DNA of 12,704 nucleotides from Competibacteraceae bacterium UBA3908 (GTDB lineage Bacteria > Pseudomonadota > Gammaproteobacteria > Competibacterales > Competibacteraceae), in the NCBI GenBank assembly GCA_002391525.1, contig DGFE01000157.1, positions 1 to 12,704 of the forward strand. Direction: 5' to 3'. Made by a program: the position numbers and the translations under genes. Of this stretch, positions 1 to 6,254 are shown in pieces (positions within the stretch are counted from its first letter, which is position 1; each line of letters starts with the position of its first letter). The notes below the pieces were generated by a model. It made no database searches, was not told the origin of the DNA, and worked only from the letters and a program-made list of their open reading frames with translations.

Positions 1-19
1 AGATGTGTATAAGAGACAG
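1..19 (+). other. Nextera/Tn5 mosaic-end adapter (artefact)
   Basis: The first 19 bases read AGATGTGTATAAGAGACAG. This is exactly the hyperactive Tn5 mosaic end used in Nextera libraries. It sits flush against the window edge. Read on the minus strand it extends the frame of the neighbouring NACHT gene as the residues LSLIHI, a familiar signature of untrimmed adapter in translated databases. It should be treated as leftover library sequence and not as genomic DNA or a natural transposon end: only one end is present, there is no transposase, and it lies at the terminus. Confidence 0.96.
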
Positions 20-1576
20 TACATATCGAAATAAAAACGGAAAGCTATAGCGACCCATCGCAAAGGGTTGCGAGAAAGTCACTAGGTGTTGCGGTCCTTC
101 GCTGGCTTGGCGCTCCGACTCGTCTTCCGGTGAACCCATGAGGAATTCACCGGCGGGTATCACCACCATCTCCGGACCCATCCCGCCATCCCGCAGACGT
201 TCCTGGAAGCGGAACCATTCGGCGAACTGGCTGGGCTTGATGTCGCTCCAATCCAGCAGCTTCAGAAATTGCAGCAGCGTATCAATCCCACCGACACGGC
301 AACGCGCGAAATCCAACATCTGCGCCGTGGCTCGAAGCTTCAATTCTCGGGTGGTCGCCGGACAAATTCTCCTCACGGCTTCCAATCGCTTCTCAACGAT
401 AGCATGAATCACCAGAAATTCCTGGGTGCTGTAATGAGAAAATCGATATTCGCGATTCGAGGTACGGTTCATCAGCGAACGACCACCGAAATCGAGTTGC
501 TCGATATGAGCGATAGCCGGCAACCCAGCCACCAGATCCCGCAATTCAGCCTGGGATAGCACGCGCTTACCAAGCGATTGCAAGTAAACCGCAACCGCGG
601 TACAGCCTGTCCAGAGATCTTCCTTGGTCGGCAACGGCTGAATCCCTTGTTTTGACAGCTTGTTCACCTCCCGCAGCAACCACGTTTCCATCAGCGCGCC
701 ATAGATGGCGTACTCGTCCCACTGCGGCCGGTTAGCGTCCAGCAGGTCCTTGATGTACGCCAGCAGCAACGGCCGAAAGCGCAGGGAGCGCATGGACTTG
801 AGGAGTTGCTCGGCGCGAAGCCACGACTTGTGCCTGCGCCCCGTCAACCCGTAATGCCACGGGTCGGGGAAACGCTTGCACAGATATTCGCGCACCTGAT
901 GATCATCGAAGAGCGAAAGAAAGATCATCGGGCAGATGAAGCCGCCCACGGTCACTCGACCCGGACTTCCAAACGGATCGGTCCCCGTTTCGGGAAAAAA
1001 CTGGGTGCGGCACGAAATGAGAACGCGCCGGAAGTTGGCGGTTTCTTGCAGCAACTCAATAAGCCGCTGTTCGATACGACCCCAAGCGGTCGGGTCTTCG
1101 TCCAAGGCATCGAGCAGCAGCACGGTATTCGCTTTGTTCGGATGCTTGCGGACCATATCCAGGGTATCGGGGCCGAGTTTCAACAGCAGGCAATCGTAAT
1201 CCGACGGCCAAAACCTCAAGAGATGAGTCAGCTTGAGCATCACCAAGAGGGAAGTTTTGCCCATGCCGGCGTCGGCCAGGATAAACATTTGGGTACGGCC
1301 ATCCCGCATGGTCACTTCCCTGTTGAGGAAATCGTTGATCGTCGTGAACACCGGTGTTTTCACGAACGAGATCGGCTCTTCGTCTTCGTGGTGATCGGCC
1401 GGGTTGTAATGCTGGCATTTGGGTTCGACGTAATAGCGCGCCAGTGGCTTTGGGTCGCCGAACGTGTCGGAGATACTGTTGATTTCCTGGATTCTCGCAT
1501 CCCGGATTCCCTTGAGCTTTTTTGCGAGCGGCTTGATCCAATCGATGGAAACAATAGTGAGTGCTTCCGTTAACAC
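2..1576 (-). CDS. NACHT/STAND NTPase fused to SUMF1/FGE-like domain, 3' truncated
   Basis: This is a signal-transducing P-loop NTPase of the STAND/NACHT type, cytosolic, and probably an oligomerising sensor or effector. Translation starts at GTG 1576, chosen because a perfect GGAGG lies 9-10 bases upstream and an in-frame TAA follows just behind it. No longer start is possible. An N-terminal part (residues 1-90) that I do not recognise precedes the Walker A motif ADAGMGKTS (101-109). Walker B is LLLDALDED (153-161), a sensor-like SCRTQFFP lies at 188-195, and a winged-helix-like segment ends in YRFSHYSTQEFL (377-388), the usual NACHT C-terminal signature. From about residue 467 a SUMF1/FGE-sulfatase domain begins (MVVIPAGEFLMGSPEDE, then PFAMGRY ending at 510). 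Homology stops at Y510 (position 47). The next 9 codons look foreign and the last 6 are adapter. Most of the SUMF1 domain is therefore missing through assembly truncation. The exact role is unknown; related NACHT proteins act in anti-phage defence. Confidence 0.88.
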   Translation of the reverse strand, partial: MLTEALTIVSIDWIKPLAKKLKGIRDARIQEINSISDTFGDPKPLARYYVEPKCQHYNPADHHEDEEPISFVKTPVFTTINDFLNREVTMRDGRTQMFILADAGMGKTSLLVMLKLTHLLRFWPSDYDCLLLKLGPDTLDMVRKHPNKANTVLLLDALDEDPTAWGRIEQRLIELLQETANFRRVLISCRTQFFPETGTDPFGSPGRVTVGGFICPMIFLSLFDDHQVREYLCKRFPDPWHYGLTGRRHKSWLRAEQLLKSMRSLRFRPLLLAYIKDLLDANRPQWDEYAIYGALMETWLLREVNKLSKQGIQPLPTKEDLWTGCTAVAVYLQSLGKRVLSQAELRDLVAGLPAIAHIEQLDFGGRSLMNRTSNREYRFSHYSTQEFLVIHAIVEKRLEAVRRICPATTRELKLRATAQMLDFARCRVGGIDTLLQFLKLLDWSDIKPSQFAEWFRFQERLRDGGMGPEMVVIPAGEFLMGSPEDESERQASEGPQHLVTFSQPFAMGRYSFPFLFRYVLSLIHI

Positions 1577-1841
1577 AGCGGGCTTCCTCCAAATTTATGT
1601 ATCCGTGAGCGCGGCTTTTTTTGACAACTCTCCCACCCGAGCCGACACATCCGGGCGACTGCTGCCATGAAATGTCGATGCCGGCACGGGTCGCTCGAAA
1701 TTATGAATTCCCCCCGAAACGATTGAAGGAAATCGACTGGAACTTCCAACCTTCCGGCAACGGCTTGAGTTAAAATAAGATATATTGTTACAGTTGGACG
1801 CGAGCAGTGATCCACCACACTGGCCAACGTTGGAGAAGACA
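1577..1841. promoter_or_regulatory. Divergent intergenic region between the NACHT gene and small protein 1
   Basis: This 265-bp spacer separates the minus-strand NACHT gene from the plus-strand small gene, so it should hold promoters for both. An AT-rich patch at 1771-1790 (TAAAATAAGA followed by TATATT) is the best candidate for a plus-strand -10 region, but I see no convincing -35 at proper spacing. On the minus strand TTGTCA around 1621-1626 is -35-like and lies about 20 bases from TACATA, which is too far for a clean call. I see no convincing gene or RNA in the spacer. Confidence 0.3.
1583..1590 (-). promoter_or_regulatory. Ribosome binding site of the NACHT gene (decides a GTG start)
   Basis: On the minus strand GGAGGAAG precedes the GTG at 1576-1574 by about 7-10 bases. 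The only alternative in-frame codons upstream are cut off by a TAA at about 1596-1598. This strong Shine-Dalgarno sequence therefore fixes the GTG as the start. Confidence 0.8.
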
Positions 1842-2027
1842 ATGAAACCACAAACCTTCGACCTGAACGACATCACCCACGAACCCTCCGACGAACAACT
1901 CGACGCCCTGATGGAAGCCGTTGCCATCGAAGTACGCAAGCACGCCCAGGCGGCGCGCGAACAACTCATGATCCGCCTGCGCGCGGACATCATGGCGATC
2001 AACCCTCCATTCCAGCCGCAAGCCTGA
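1842..2027 (+). CDS. Small 61-aa helical protein, orphan paralogue of a putative antitoxin
   Basis: The ATG at 1842 is preferred over an in-frame ATG at 1785 because GGAGA lies 6 bases upstream and because the paralogue at 3083 starts at the equivalent place. The 61 residues contain an N-terminal motif LNDITHEPSDEQLDALMEAV, then a charged, probably helical stretch (RKHAQAAREQLMIRLRADIM) and a Pro-rich end. No known domain is recognised. It is nearly identical over its core to the 62-aa protein at 3083-3271, which overlaps a zeta-like kinase. By that analogy it may be an antitoxin-like partner that has lost its kinase. The following DNA shows only a short stretch resembling a kinase start. It lies divergent from the NACHT gene and upstream of the first Uma2 gene. 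The family is unknown and the function is inferred from context only. Confidence 0.7.
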   Translation: MKPQTFDLNDITHEPSDEQLDALMEAVAIEVRKHAQAAREQLMIRLRADIMAINPPFQPQA

Positions 2028-2053
2028 CCGACGGGAAAAATCGCCGACCGTGG
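2025..2053 (+). pseudogene. Possible remnant of the zeta-like kinase start
   Basis: The 29 bases from the stop codon of small protein 1 align with the first 33 bases of the intact kinase gene at 3269-3301: TGACCGA, then a G/A-rich stretch, CCGAC and CGTGG, with two or three small gaps. The ATG of the intact gene is replaced (CTGA instead of ATGA) and similarity ends after the match. This fits a kinase gene lost by deletion, but the match is short and could be partly chance. Confidence 0.3.
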
Positions 2054-2106
2054 CAAAGCGGCGCGGCGACCAAGCCATCCGAGAAGCGGCGGCAATCCTG
2101 AACCGA

Positions 2107-2132
2107 CGGCGCGCAACGCGCCGATGTCTTTT
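2107..2132 (+). terminator. Terminator-like hairpin upstream of Uma2 gene 1
   Basis: A perfect 7-bp GC stem (CGGCGCG / CGCGCCG) with a 3-base loop is followed within a few bases by TGTCTTTT. It lies in the 189-bp gap between small protein 1 and the Uma2 gene and could end transcription of the former. The T-run is imperfect, so the call is moderate. Confidence 0.4.
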
Positions 2133-2216
2133 CCCACCGTCTCCCCCACCCCCGGCCAAGCGCCGGGAAGTGTTATCCTCTACTCAGGTCAAGGTCGAAA
2201 TACCGGGAGAATCGAC

Positions 2217-3020
2217 ATGCCCGCCACCGCCACTACCCCGCCCATCGCTGCGCCGATCCAAACCGGCGCGACGATCAACTGTACTCCACCCACCGAGGTC
2301 GTCTATCCCGACAGCGACGGCAAGCCCATGGCCGACAACACCCGGCAGTTCCGCTACATCGTCACGATCCAAGGCGGCATCGCCGCGCTGTTCGCCGACC
2401 GCCCCGACGTCTTTGTCGCGGGTGATTTGCTCTGGTATCCGGTCGAAGGCGACAACAAGATTCGGGCCGCGCCCGACACGATGGTGGTGTTCGGCCGCCC
2501 GCCCGGCGACCGGGGCTCCTACCTGCAATGGCGGGAGGACAATCTGCCCCCGCAGGTGGTGTTTGAAGTCATGTCACCCGGTAATACCGCCGCCGAAATG
2601 ACTCGCAAATTCCGCTTCTACCAACAATATGGCGTGGAAGAATACTATCTCTACGACCCGGATCGCGGCACGCTGGATGGTTGGATACGGCGGGATGGCC
2701 GGTTGGAGGACGTGCCCAACATGGAAGGCTGGATCAGCCCGCGCCTGGGGATACGGTTCGCGCTCGAAGGTCTCGACCTCGTTTTATACCGGCCGGACGG
2801 GCTGCGGTTCGAGACCTTTCTCGAACTGGAGCAGCGCGCCAAAGCCGAGCGCGAACGCGCCGAAGCCGAACGGCAACGGGCGGAAGAGCAATATCGAAGG
2901 GCCGAAGCCGAACGGCAACGGGCGGACGAAGCGCATCAACGCGCCGAAATCGAACGCCAGCGCGCCGAACGGATGGCCGAGCGATTGCGCGCCTTGGGTA
3001 TCGACCCCAATACCATGTAA
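2217..3020 (+). CDS. Uma2-family (PD-(D/E)XK nuclease-like) protein with coiled-coil tail, copy 1
   Basis: This 267-aa protein belongs to the Uma2 (DUF820) family, which has a restriction-endonuclease-like fold but whose cellular role is poorly known. I start it at ATG 2217, behind GGGAGA, rather than at the in-frame ATG 2124; the same choice fits the paralogue at 5469. Residues about 28-200 form the Uma2 core. Likely active-site residues are D87 (in PDTMVVFG), E117 (in FEVMSPG) and K131 (in RKFRFYQQYGVEEYYLYDP), which match the family pattern. Residues about 204-258 are an Arg/Glu/Ala heptad coiled coil built from variants of RAEAERQ, an addition that many Uma2 proteins lack. In the aligned ~190-residue core I count roughly two dozen differences from copy 2. 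It sits between two copies of a small antitoxin-like gene. DNA cleavage is inferred from the fold and not shown. Confidence 0.87.
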   Translation: MPATATTPPIAAPIQTGATINCTPPTEVVYPDSDGKPMADNTRQFRYIVTIQGGIAALFADRPDVFVAGDLLWYPVEGDNKIRAAPDTMVVFGRPPGDRGSYLQWREDNLPPQVVFEVMSPGNTAAEMTRKFRFYQQYGVEEYYLYDPDRGTLDGWIRRDGRLEDVPNMEGWISPRLGIRFALEGLDLVLYRPDGLRFETFLELEQRAKAERERAEAERQRAEEQYRRAEAERQRADEAHQRAEIERQRAERMAERLRALGIDPNTM

Positions 3021-3082
3021 AATTATTTTTGTTCGCTTTATTCGCCTGTTTAGACCTTTTCGCGATCTCGGAGGATTTGCTC

Positions 3083-3271
3083 ATGATTCAGCACGCTCGA
3101 TTCAACTTGAACGACATCATCCACGAACCCTCCGACGAACAACTCGACGCCCTGATGGAAGCGGTCGCCGCGGAAGCGCGCAAGCACGCCCAGGCGGCGC
3201 GCGAACAACTGATGATCCGCTTGCGGGCCGAGATCATGGCGATCAGTCCACCCCTCCGGCCACAGGCATGA
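3083..3271 (+). CDS. Small 62-aa protein, putative antitoxin-like partner of the zeta-like kinase
   Basis: The start at ATG 3083 is supported by GGAGG at 3070-3074. The protein shares the motif HEPSDEQLDALMEAV and the helical core KHAQAAREQLMIRLRAEIMAI with small protein 1 (1842-2027); at DNA level there is an identical run of about 41 bases. No known domain is recognised, and it does not obviously resemble the classical epsilon antitoxin. Its TGA stop (3269-3271) overlaps the ATG of the downstream kinase in an ATGA junction, which implies translational coupling and a fixed stoichiometry. A short, charged, helical protein coupled ahead of a zeta-like kinase is the layout expected for an antitoxin, so that role is inferred. 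A 62-bp AT-rich gap after Uma2 copy 1 may hold a promoter. Confidence 0.75.
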   Translation: MIQHARFNLNDIIHEPSDEQLDALMEAVAAEARKHAQAAREQLMIRLRAEIMAISPPLRPQA

Positions 3272-3903
3272 CCGAAGGGGAAAAGCCCCGACTGATCGTG
3301 GTCGCCGGACCCAACGGTTCCGGCAAGACCTCGATCACGCAACAACTGCTGATGCACGAGTGGATGGATGGGTGCGTTTACGTCAATCCCGACTTCATCG
3401 CCCGTGATGAATTCGGCGACTGGAACGCCCCGGACGCGGTGATCAAGGCGGCGCAACGGGCCGCCGAGATTCGCGAGCATTGCCTTAAGGATGGCCGCAG
3501 TCTTGCCTTCGAGACCGTCCTGTCCGCGCCGGACAAGCTGGACTTCATCCGTCGGGCGCGGGATACCGGATTCTTCATCCGACTGTTTTTCGTCGGAACC
3601 GATGATCCCTCCATCAACGCCAAACGGGTCGCCATGCGCGTGATGGAAGGCGGACACGATGTCCCCATCCCCAAGATTATCGGCCGCTACACCAAATCGC
3701 TGGCGTACTGTTCCGTCGTGGCCTGGCTGGTCGACCGGACCTATGTGTACGACAACTCCGTGGACAACGCCCGCGCCAGGCTGCTGTTTCGCGCCTCGAA
3801 AGGCCGACTGATCAAGGTCTACGGCGAAATCAATCCCTGGGCCGGGGAAATTACGCAACGACTGCTTCCCGTGCAATCCGACGACGCGCTACTGACTCTA
3901 TAA
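3268..3903 (+). CDS. Zeta-toxin-like P-loop kinase (predicted ABC-type ATPase, COG4185-like)
   Basis: This 211-aa protein starts at ATG 3268, overlapping the stop of the preceding small gene. The open frame extends far upstream, but that part is a shadow of the Uma2 gene. Walker A is GPNGSGKT (14-21). NPDFIARDE (40-48) and FETVLS (81-86) match the substrate-side motifs of zeta-type kinases. The segment RVMEGGHDVPIPKIIGRY (124-141) is typical of the COG4185-like branch, and TYVYDNS (158-164) follows. Zeta toxins phosphorylate UDP-N-acetylglucosamine, and related kinases may modify other nucleotides; the substrate here is unknown. It appears complete, with no frameshift. Coupling to a small helical protein suggests a toxin-antitoxin or conflict module. 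Without a recognisable antitoxin family it could also be a domesticated kinase. About 100 bp separate it from thrC. Confidence 0.82.
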   Translation: MTEGEKPRLIVVAGPNGSGKTSITQQLLMHEWMDGCVYVNPDFIARDEFGDWNAPDAVIKAAQRAAEIREHCLKDGRSLAFETVLSAPDKLDFIRRARDTGFFIRLFFVGTDDPSINAKRVAMRVMEGGHDVPIPKIIGRYTKSLAYCSVVAWLVDRTYVYDNSVDNARARLLFRASKGRLIKVYGEINPWAGEITQRLLPVQSDDALLTL

Positions 3904-4006
3904 AAGCTCCCTTGGCCGAGCCGGCGTCTTTGGCGGCGTGGCTGGATACAATGACGGCCGTTCCCGCAATCTTCCCCGATCCTTCGCGACTCCCGAGGAT
4001 TTTTTC

Positions 4007-5416
4007 ATGCGCTACGTCAGCACCCGGGGCGGCATGGCCCCCGCGACCTTTTCGGATATTCTGCTGGGTGGCTTGGCTCCCGACGGTGGCCTGACCCTCC
4101 CGGAGTCCTACCCGACGCTGGCGCCCGGCGAACTGGCCGGCTGGCGCGGTCTCTCCTACCCGCAACTGGCGTTCGCCATCCTCAGCAAATTCGCCGGCGA
4201 TCTGCCGGCGGACGCCCTGCATGCGTTGATCGACAAGACCTACACCGCCGAAATCTTTCGTACCGAAGCCATCACCCCGGTCACGCCGCTGGCCGATAAC
4301 GTCTGGCTGCTGGGTCTGTCGAACGGCCCGACCCTGGCGTTCAAGGACATCGCCCTGCAACTGCTCGGCAACCTGTTTGAATACGTCCTGCTCAAGACCG
4401 ACGGCCATCTGAATATCCTGGGCGCGACTTCCGGCGACACCGGCTCCAGCGCCGAATACGCCATGCGCGGCAAGCGCGGCATCCGGGTGTTCATGCTCTC
4501 GCCGCACCAGAAAATGAGCCGGTTCCAGACCGCGCAAATGTTCTCGCTACCAGACCCCAACATTTTCAACATCGCCGTGCGCGGCGTATTCGACGACTGT
4601 CAGGACATCGTCAAGGCGGTCAGCAACGACATCGAATTCAAGGCTCGTTACGCCATCGGCACGGTCAACTCGATCAACTGGACGCGGGTCGCGGCGCAGA
4701 TCGTCTACTACTTCAAGGGCTGGCTGGCGGTCACCACGCGCGACGACCAGCCAGTCTCGTTCACGGTGCCGTCCGGCAATTTCGGCAACATCTGCGCCGG
4801 CTACATCGCCAAACGCATGGGTCTGCCCATCCGCCGGCTCATTCTCGCGACCAACGAAAACGACGTGCTCGACGAGTTCTTCCGCACCGGCGTCTACCGG
4901 GTGCGCAAGACCGACCAGGTGGCGCACACCAGCAGCCCCTCGATGGACATTTCCAAGGCGTCCAACTTCGAGCGTTTCATCTTCGACGCGGTCGGGCGTG
5001 AGCCGGCGGTGATCCGCGACTTGTGGCGGCAAATCGACACGCGGGGTTATTTCGATCTGTCCGGGACCCCGTATTTCCACACTGTCCGGGAATCCGGCTT
5101 CGTGTCCGGTTCCAGCACGCACCAAAACCGCATGGAAACCATCCGCCGGGTTTATCGAGAGTCCGGAATCATCATCGATACCCACACCGCCGATGGCGTC
5201 AAGGTCGGGCTGGAGCATCGCGAGGACGGCGTGCCGCTGCTGTGTCTGGAAACCGCCCTGCCGGCCAAGTTCGAGGATTCCATCGTCGAGGCGCTGGGCC
5301 GCCCGCCGGAACGGCCGACCGGTTACGAAAACATCGAAGCTCTGCCGCAGCGATTCGAGGTGATGGACGCGGATGTGGGCAAGATCAAGGATTACATCGC
5401 CCGGCACGCGGGCTGA
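4007..5416 (+). CDS. thrC: Threonine synthase
   Basis: This enzyme converts O-phospho-L-homoserine to L-threonine, using pyridoxal phosphate, in the last step of threonine synthesis. I start at ATG 4007 (MRYVSTRGG, the usual ThrC N-terminus) behind GAGG at 3995-3998, and not at the in-frame ATG 3938. The protein has 469 residues, the size of the long proteobacterial/yeast-type enzyme. The PLP-binding lysine is K113 in GPTLAFKD, followed by the phosphate-binding region GATSGDTGSSAEYAM and the substrate-side motif FMLSPHQKMSRFQTAQM. The fold continues intact through PSGNFGNICAGYIAKRMGLP to the end. The usual partners hom and thrB are not in the window; thrC is instead bracketed by the kinase module and the second Uma2 gene. 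A TACAAT at 3947-3952 could be a -10 box, but no good -35 accompanies it. Confidence 0.95.
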   Translation: MRYVSTRGGMAPATFSDILLGGLAPDGGLTLPESYPTLAPGELAGWRGLSYPQLAFAILSKFAGDLPADALHALIDKTYTAEIFRTEAITPVTPLADNVWLLGLSNGPTLAFKDIALQLLGNLFEYVLLKTDGHLNILGATSGDTGSSAEYAMRGKRGIRVFMLSPHQKMSRFQTAQMFSLPDPNIFNIAVRGVFDDCQDIVKAVSNDIEFKARYAIGTVNSINWTRVAAQIVYYFKGWLAVTTRDDQPVSFTVPSGNFGNICAGYIAKRMGLPIRRLILATNENDVLDEFFRTGVYRVRKTDQVAHTSSPSMDISKASNFERFIFDAVGREPAVIRDLWRQIDTRGYFDLSGTPYFHTVRESGFVSGSSTHQNRMETIRRVYRESGIIIDTHTADGVKVGLEHREDGVPLLCLETALPAKFEDSIVEALGRPPERPTGYENIEALPQRFEVMDADVGKIKDYIARHAG

Positions 5417-5468
5417 ACCATTGAACGCTATAGTTGATCGGGTAAAGGCCGAAATTCGGAGAACCGTC

Positions 5469-6230
5469 ATGACCGCCACCGCAACCCACCACCCACCGAC
5501 CCTGCCGGCGCGGACGCCGCCCGGTACGGCCCCGCTGCCCAATCCGATTCCACGGTCCGAGATCATTTATCCCGAGAGCGACGGCAAGCCCATGGCCGAC
5601 AACACCCGGCAATTCACCTACATCGTGACCATTCAGGGCGGCATCGCCGCGTTGTTCGCCGACCGCCCCGATGTATTCGTGGCCGGCGATCTGCTCTGGT
5701 ATCCGGTGGAAGGCAACAACAAGATTCGGGCCGCGCCCGATATCATGGTGGTGTTCGGCCGCCCGCCCGGCGACCGGGGGGCCTATCTGCAATGGCGGGA
5801 AGACGGGTTGGCGCCGCAGGTGGTGTTCGAGGTGCTCTCGCCCGGCAATACCGTGGCCGAAATGACTCGCAAGTTCCGTTTCTACGAACAGTACGGCGTG
5901 GAGGAATACTACGTTTACGACCCGGATCGGGGCAGCCTCGATGGTTGGATACGACGGGGAGAACATTTGGAAGACGTGCCGGAGATGGCAGGCTGGGTCA
6001 GCCCGCGCCTCGGGATACGCTTCAGCCTGGAAGGTCTCGACCTGGTGCTGTACCGGCCGGACGGACGGCGGTTCGAGACTTTCCTGGAACTGGAGCAACG
6101 CGCCGAAGCCGAACGCCAACGCGCCGAAGCCGAACGCCAACGCGCCGAAGCCGAACGCCAACGCGCCGAGCGACTGGCCGAGCGTCTGCGGGCGCTGGGT
6201 GTCGATCCCGATACTTTGGAAATGGATTGA
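5469..6230 (+). CDS. Uma2-family (PD-(D/E)XK nuclease-like) protein with coiled-coil tail, copy 2
   Basis: This 253-aa protein is a paralogue of the protein at 2217-3020, in the same orientation and lying 52 bp after thrC. ATG 5469 is chosen over the in-frame ATG 5373, which would overlap thrC; GGAGA lies 6 bases upstream. Its first 30 residues (Pro/Thr-rich) differ from copy 1. The core (about 32-205) is very similar and keeps the presumed active-site residues D91, E121 and K135. The tail (about 208-240) is a short coiled coil with three exact DNA copies of a 21-base unit encoding RAEAERQ. It ends RALGVDPDTLEMD, like copy 1's RALGIDPNTM. The reaction and target are unknown. Only 24 bp separate it from the acyl-CoA synthetase, so the two may share a transcript. 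Confidence 0.87.
   Translation: MTATATHHPPTLPARTPPGTAPLPNPIPRSEIIYPESDGKPMADNTRQFTYIVTIQGGIAALFADRPDVFVAGDLLWYPVEGNNKIRAAPDIMVVFGRPPGDRGAYLQWREDGLAPQVVFEVLSPGNTVAEMTRKFRFYEQYGVEEYYVYDPDRGSLDGWIRRGEHLEDVPEMAGWVSPRLGIRFSLEGLDLVLYRPDGRRFETFLELEQRAEAERQRAEAERQRAEAERQRAERLAERLRALGVDPDTLEMD
6099..6161 (+). repeat. In-frame 21-bp tandem repeat, three perfect units
   Basis: Three identical 21-base units, each encoding RAEAERQ, lie head to tail inside the coiled-coil tail of Uma2 copy 2, followed by a partial unit. The equivalent region of copy 1 (about 2838-2970) has the same heptads in degenerate form. Perfect identity points to recent slippage or unequal exchange. Because the unit is 7 codons, gain or loss keeps the frame and the heptad phase. 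Confidence 0.9.
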
Positions 6231-6254
6231 AGCGACCCCGCGAGGCAAGTAACC

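Noticed and set aside
1..19. Natural Tn5/IS50 end marking a transposon
   Set aside because: The engineered 19-base mosaic end is found only at the edge, with no transposase, second end or target duplication.
806..1573. Plus-strand open frame of 255 codons
   Set aside because: It is antisense to the NACHT gene, whose frame contains Walker A/B and SUMF1 motifs; the plus-strand translation has no recognisable domain or ribosome site.
1621..1626. TTGACA as a plus-strand -35 box
   Set aside because: No -10-like hexamer lies 16-18 bases downstream.
2629..3267. Long upstream extension of the kinase frame
   Set aside because: It overlaps Uma2 copy 1 and the small gene in another frame; the kinase family begins just before the P-loop, matching ATG 3268.
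4547..5566. Minus-strand open frame of 339 codons
   Set aside because: It is a GC-rich shadow of thrC and the start of Uma2 copy 2; no domain is recognisable in it.
6099..6170. Short tandem repeat as a CRISPR array
   Set aside because: Units are contiguous, lack spacers and are in frame within a coiled coil.
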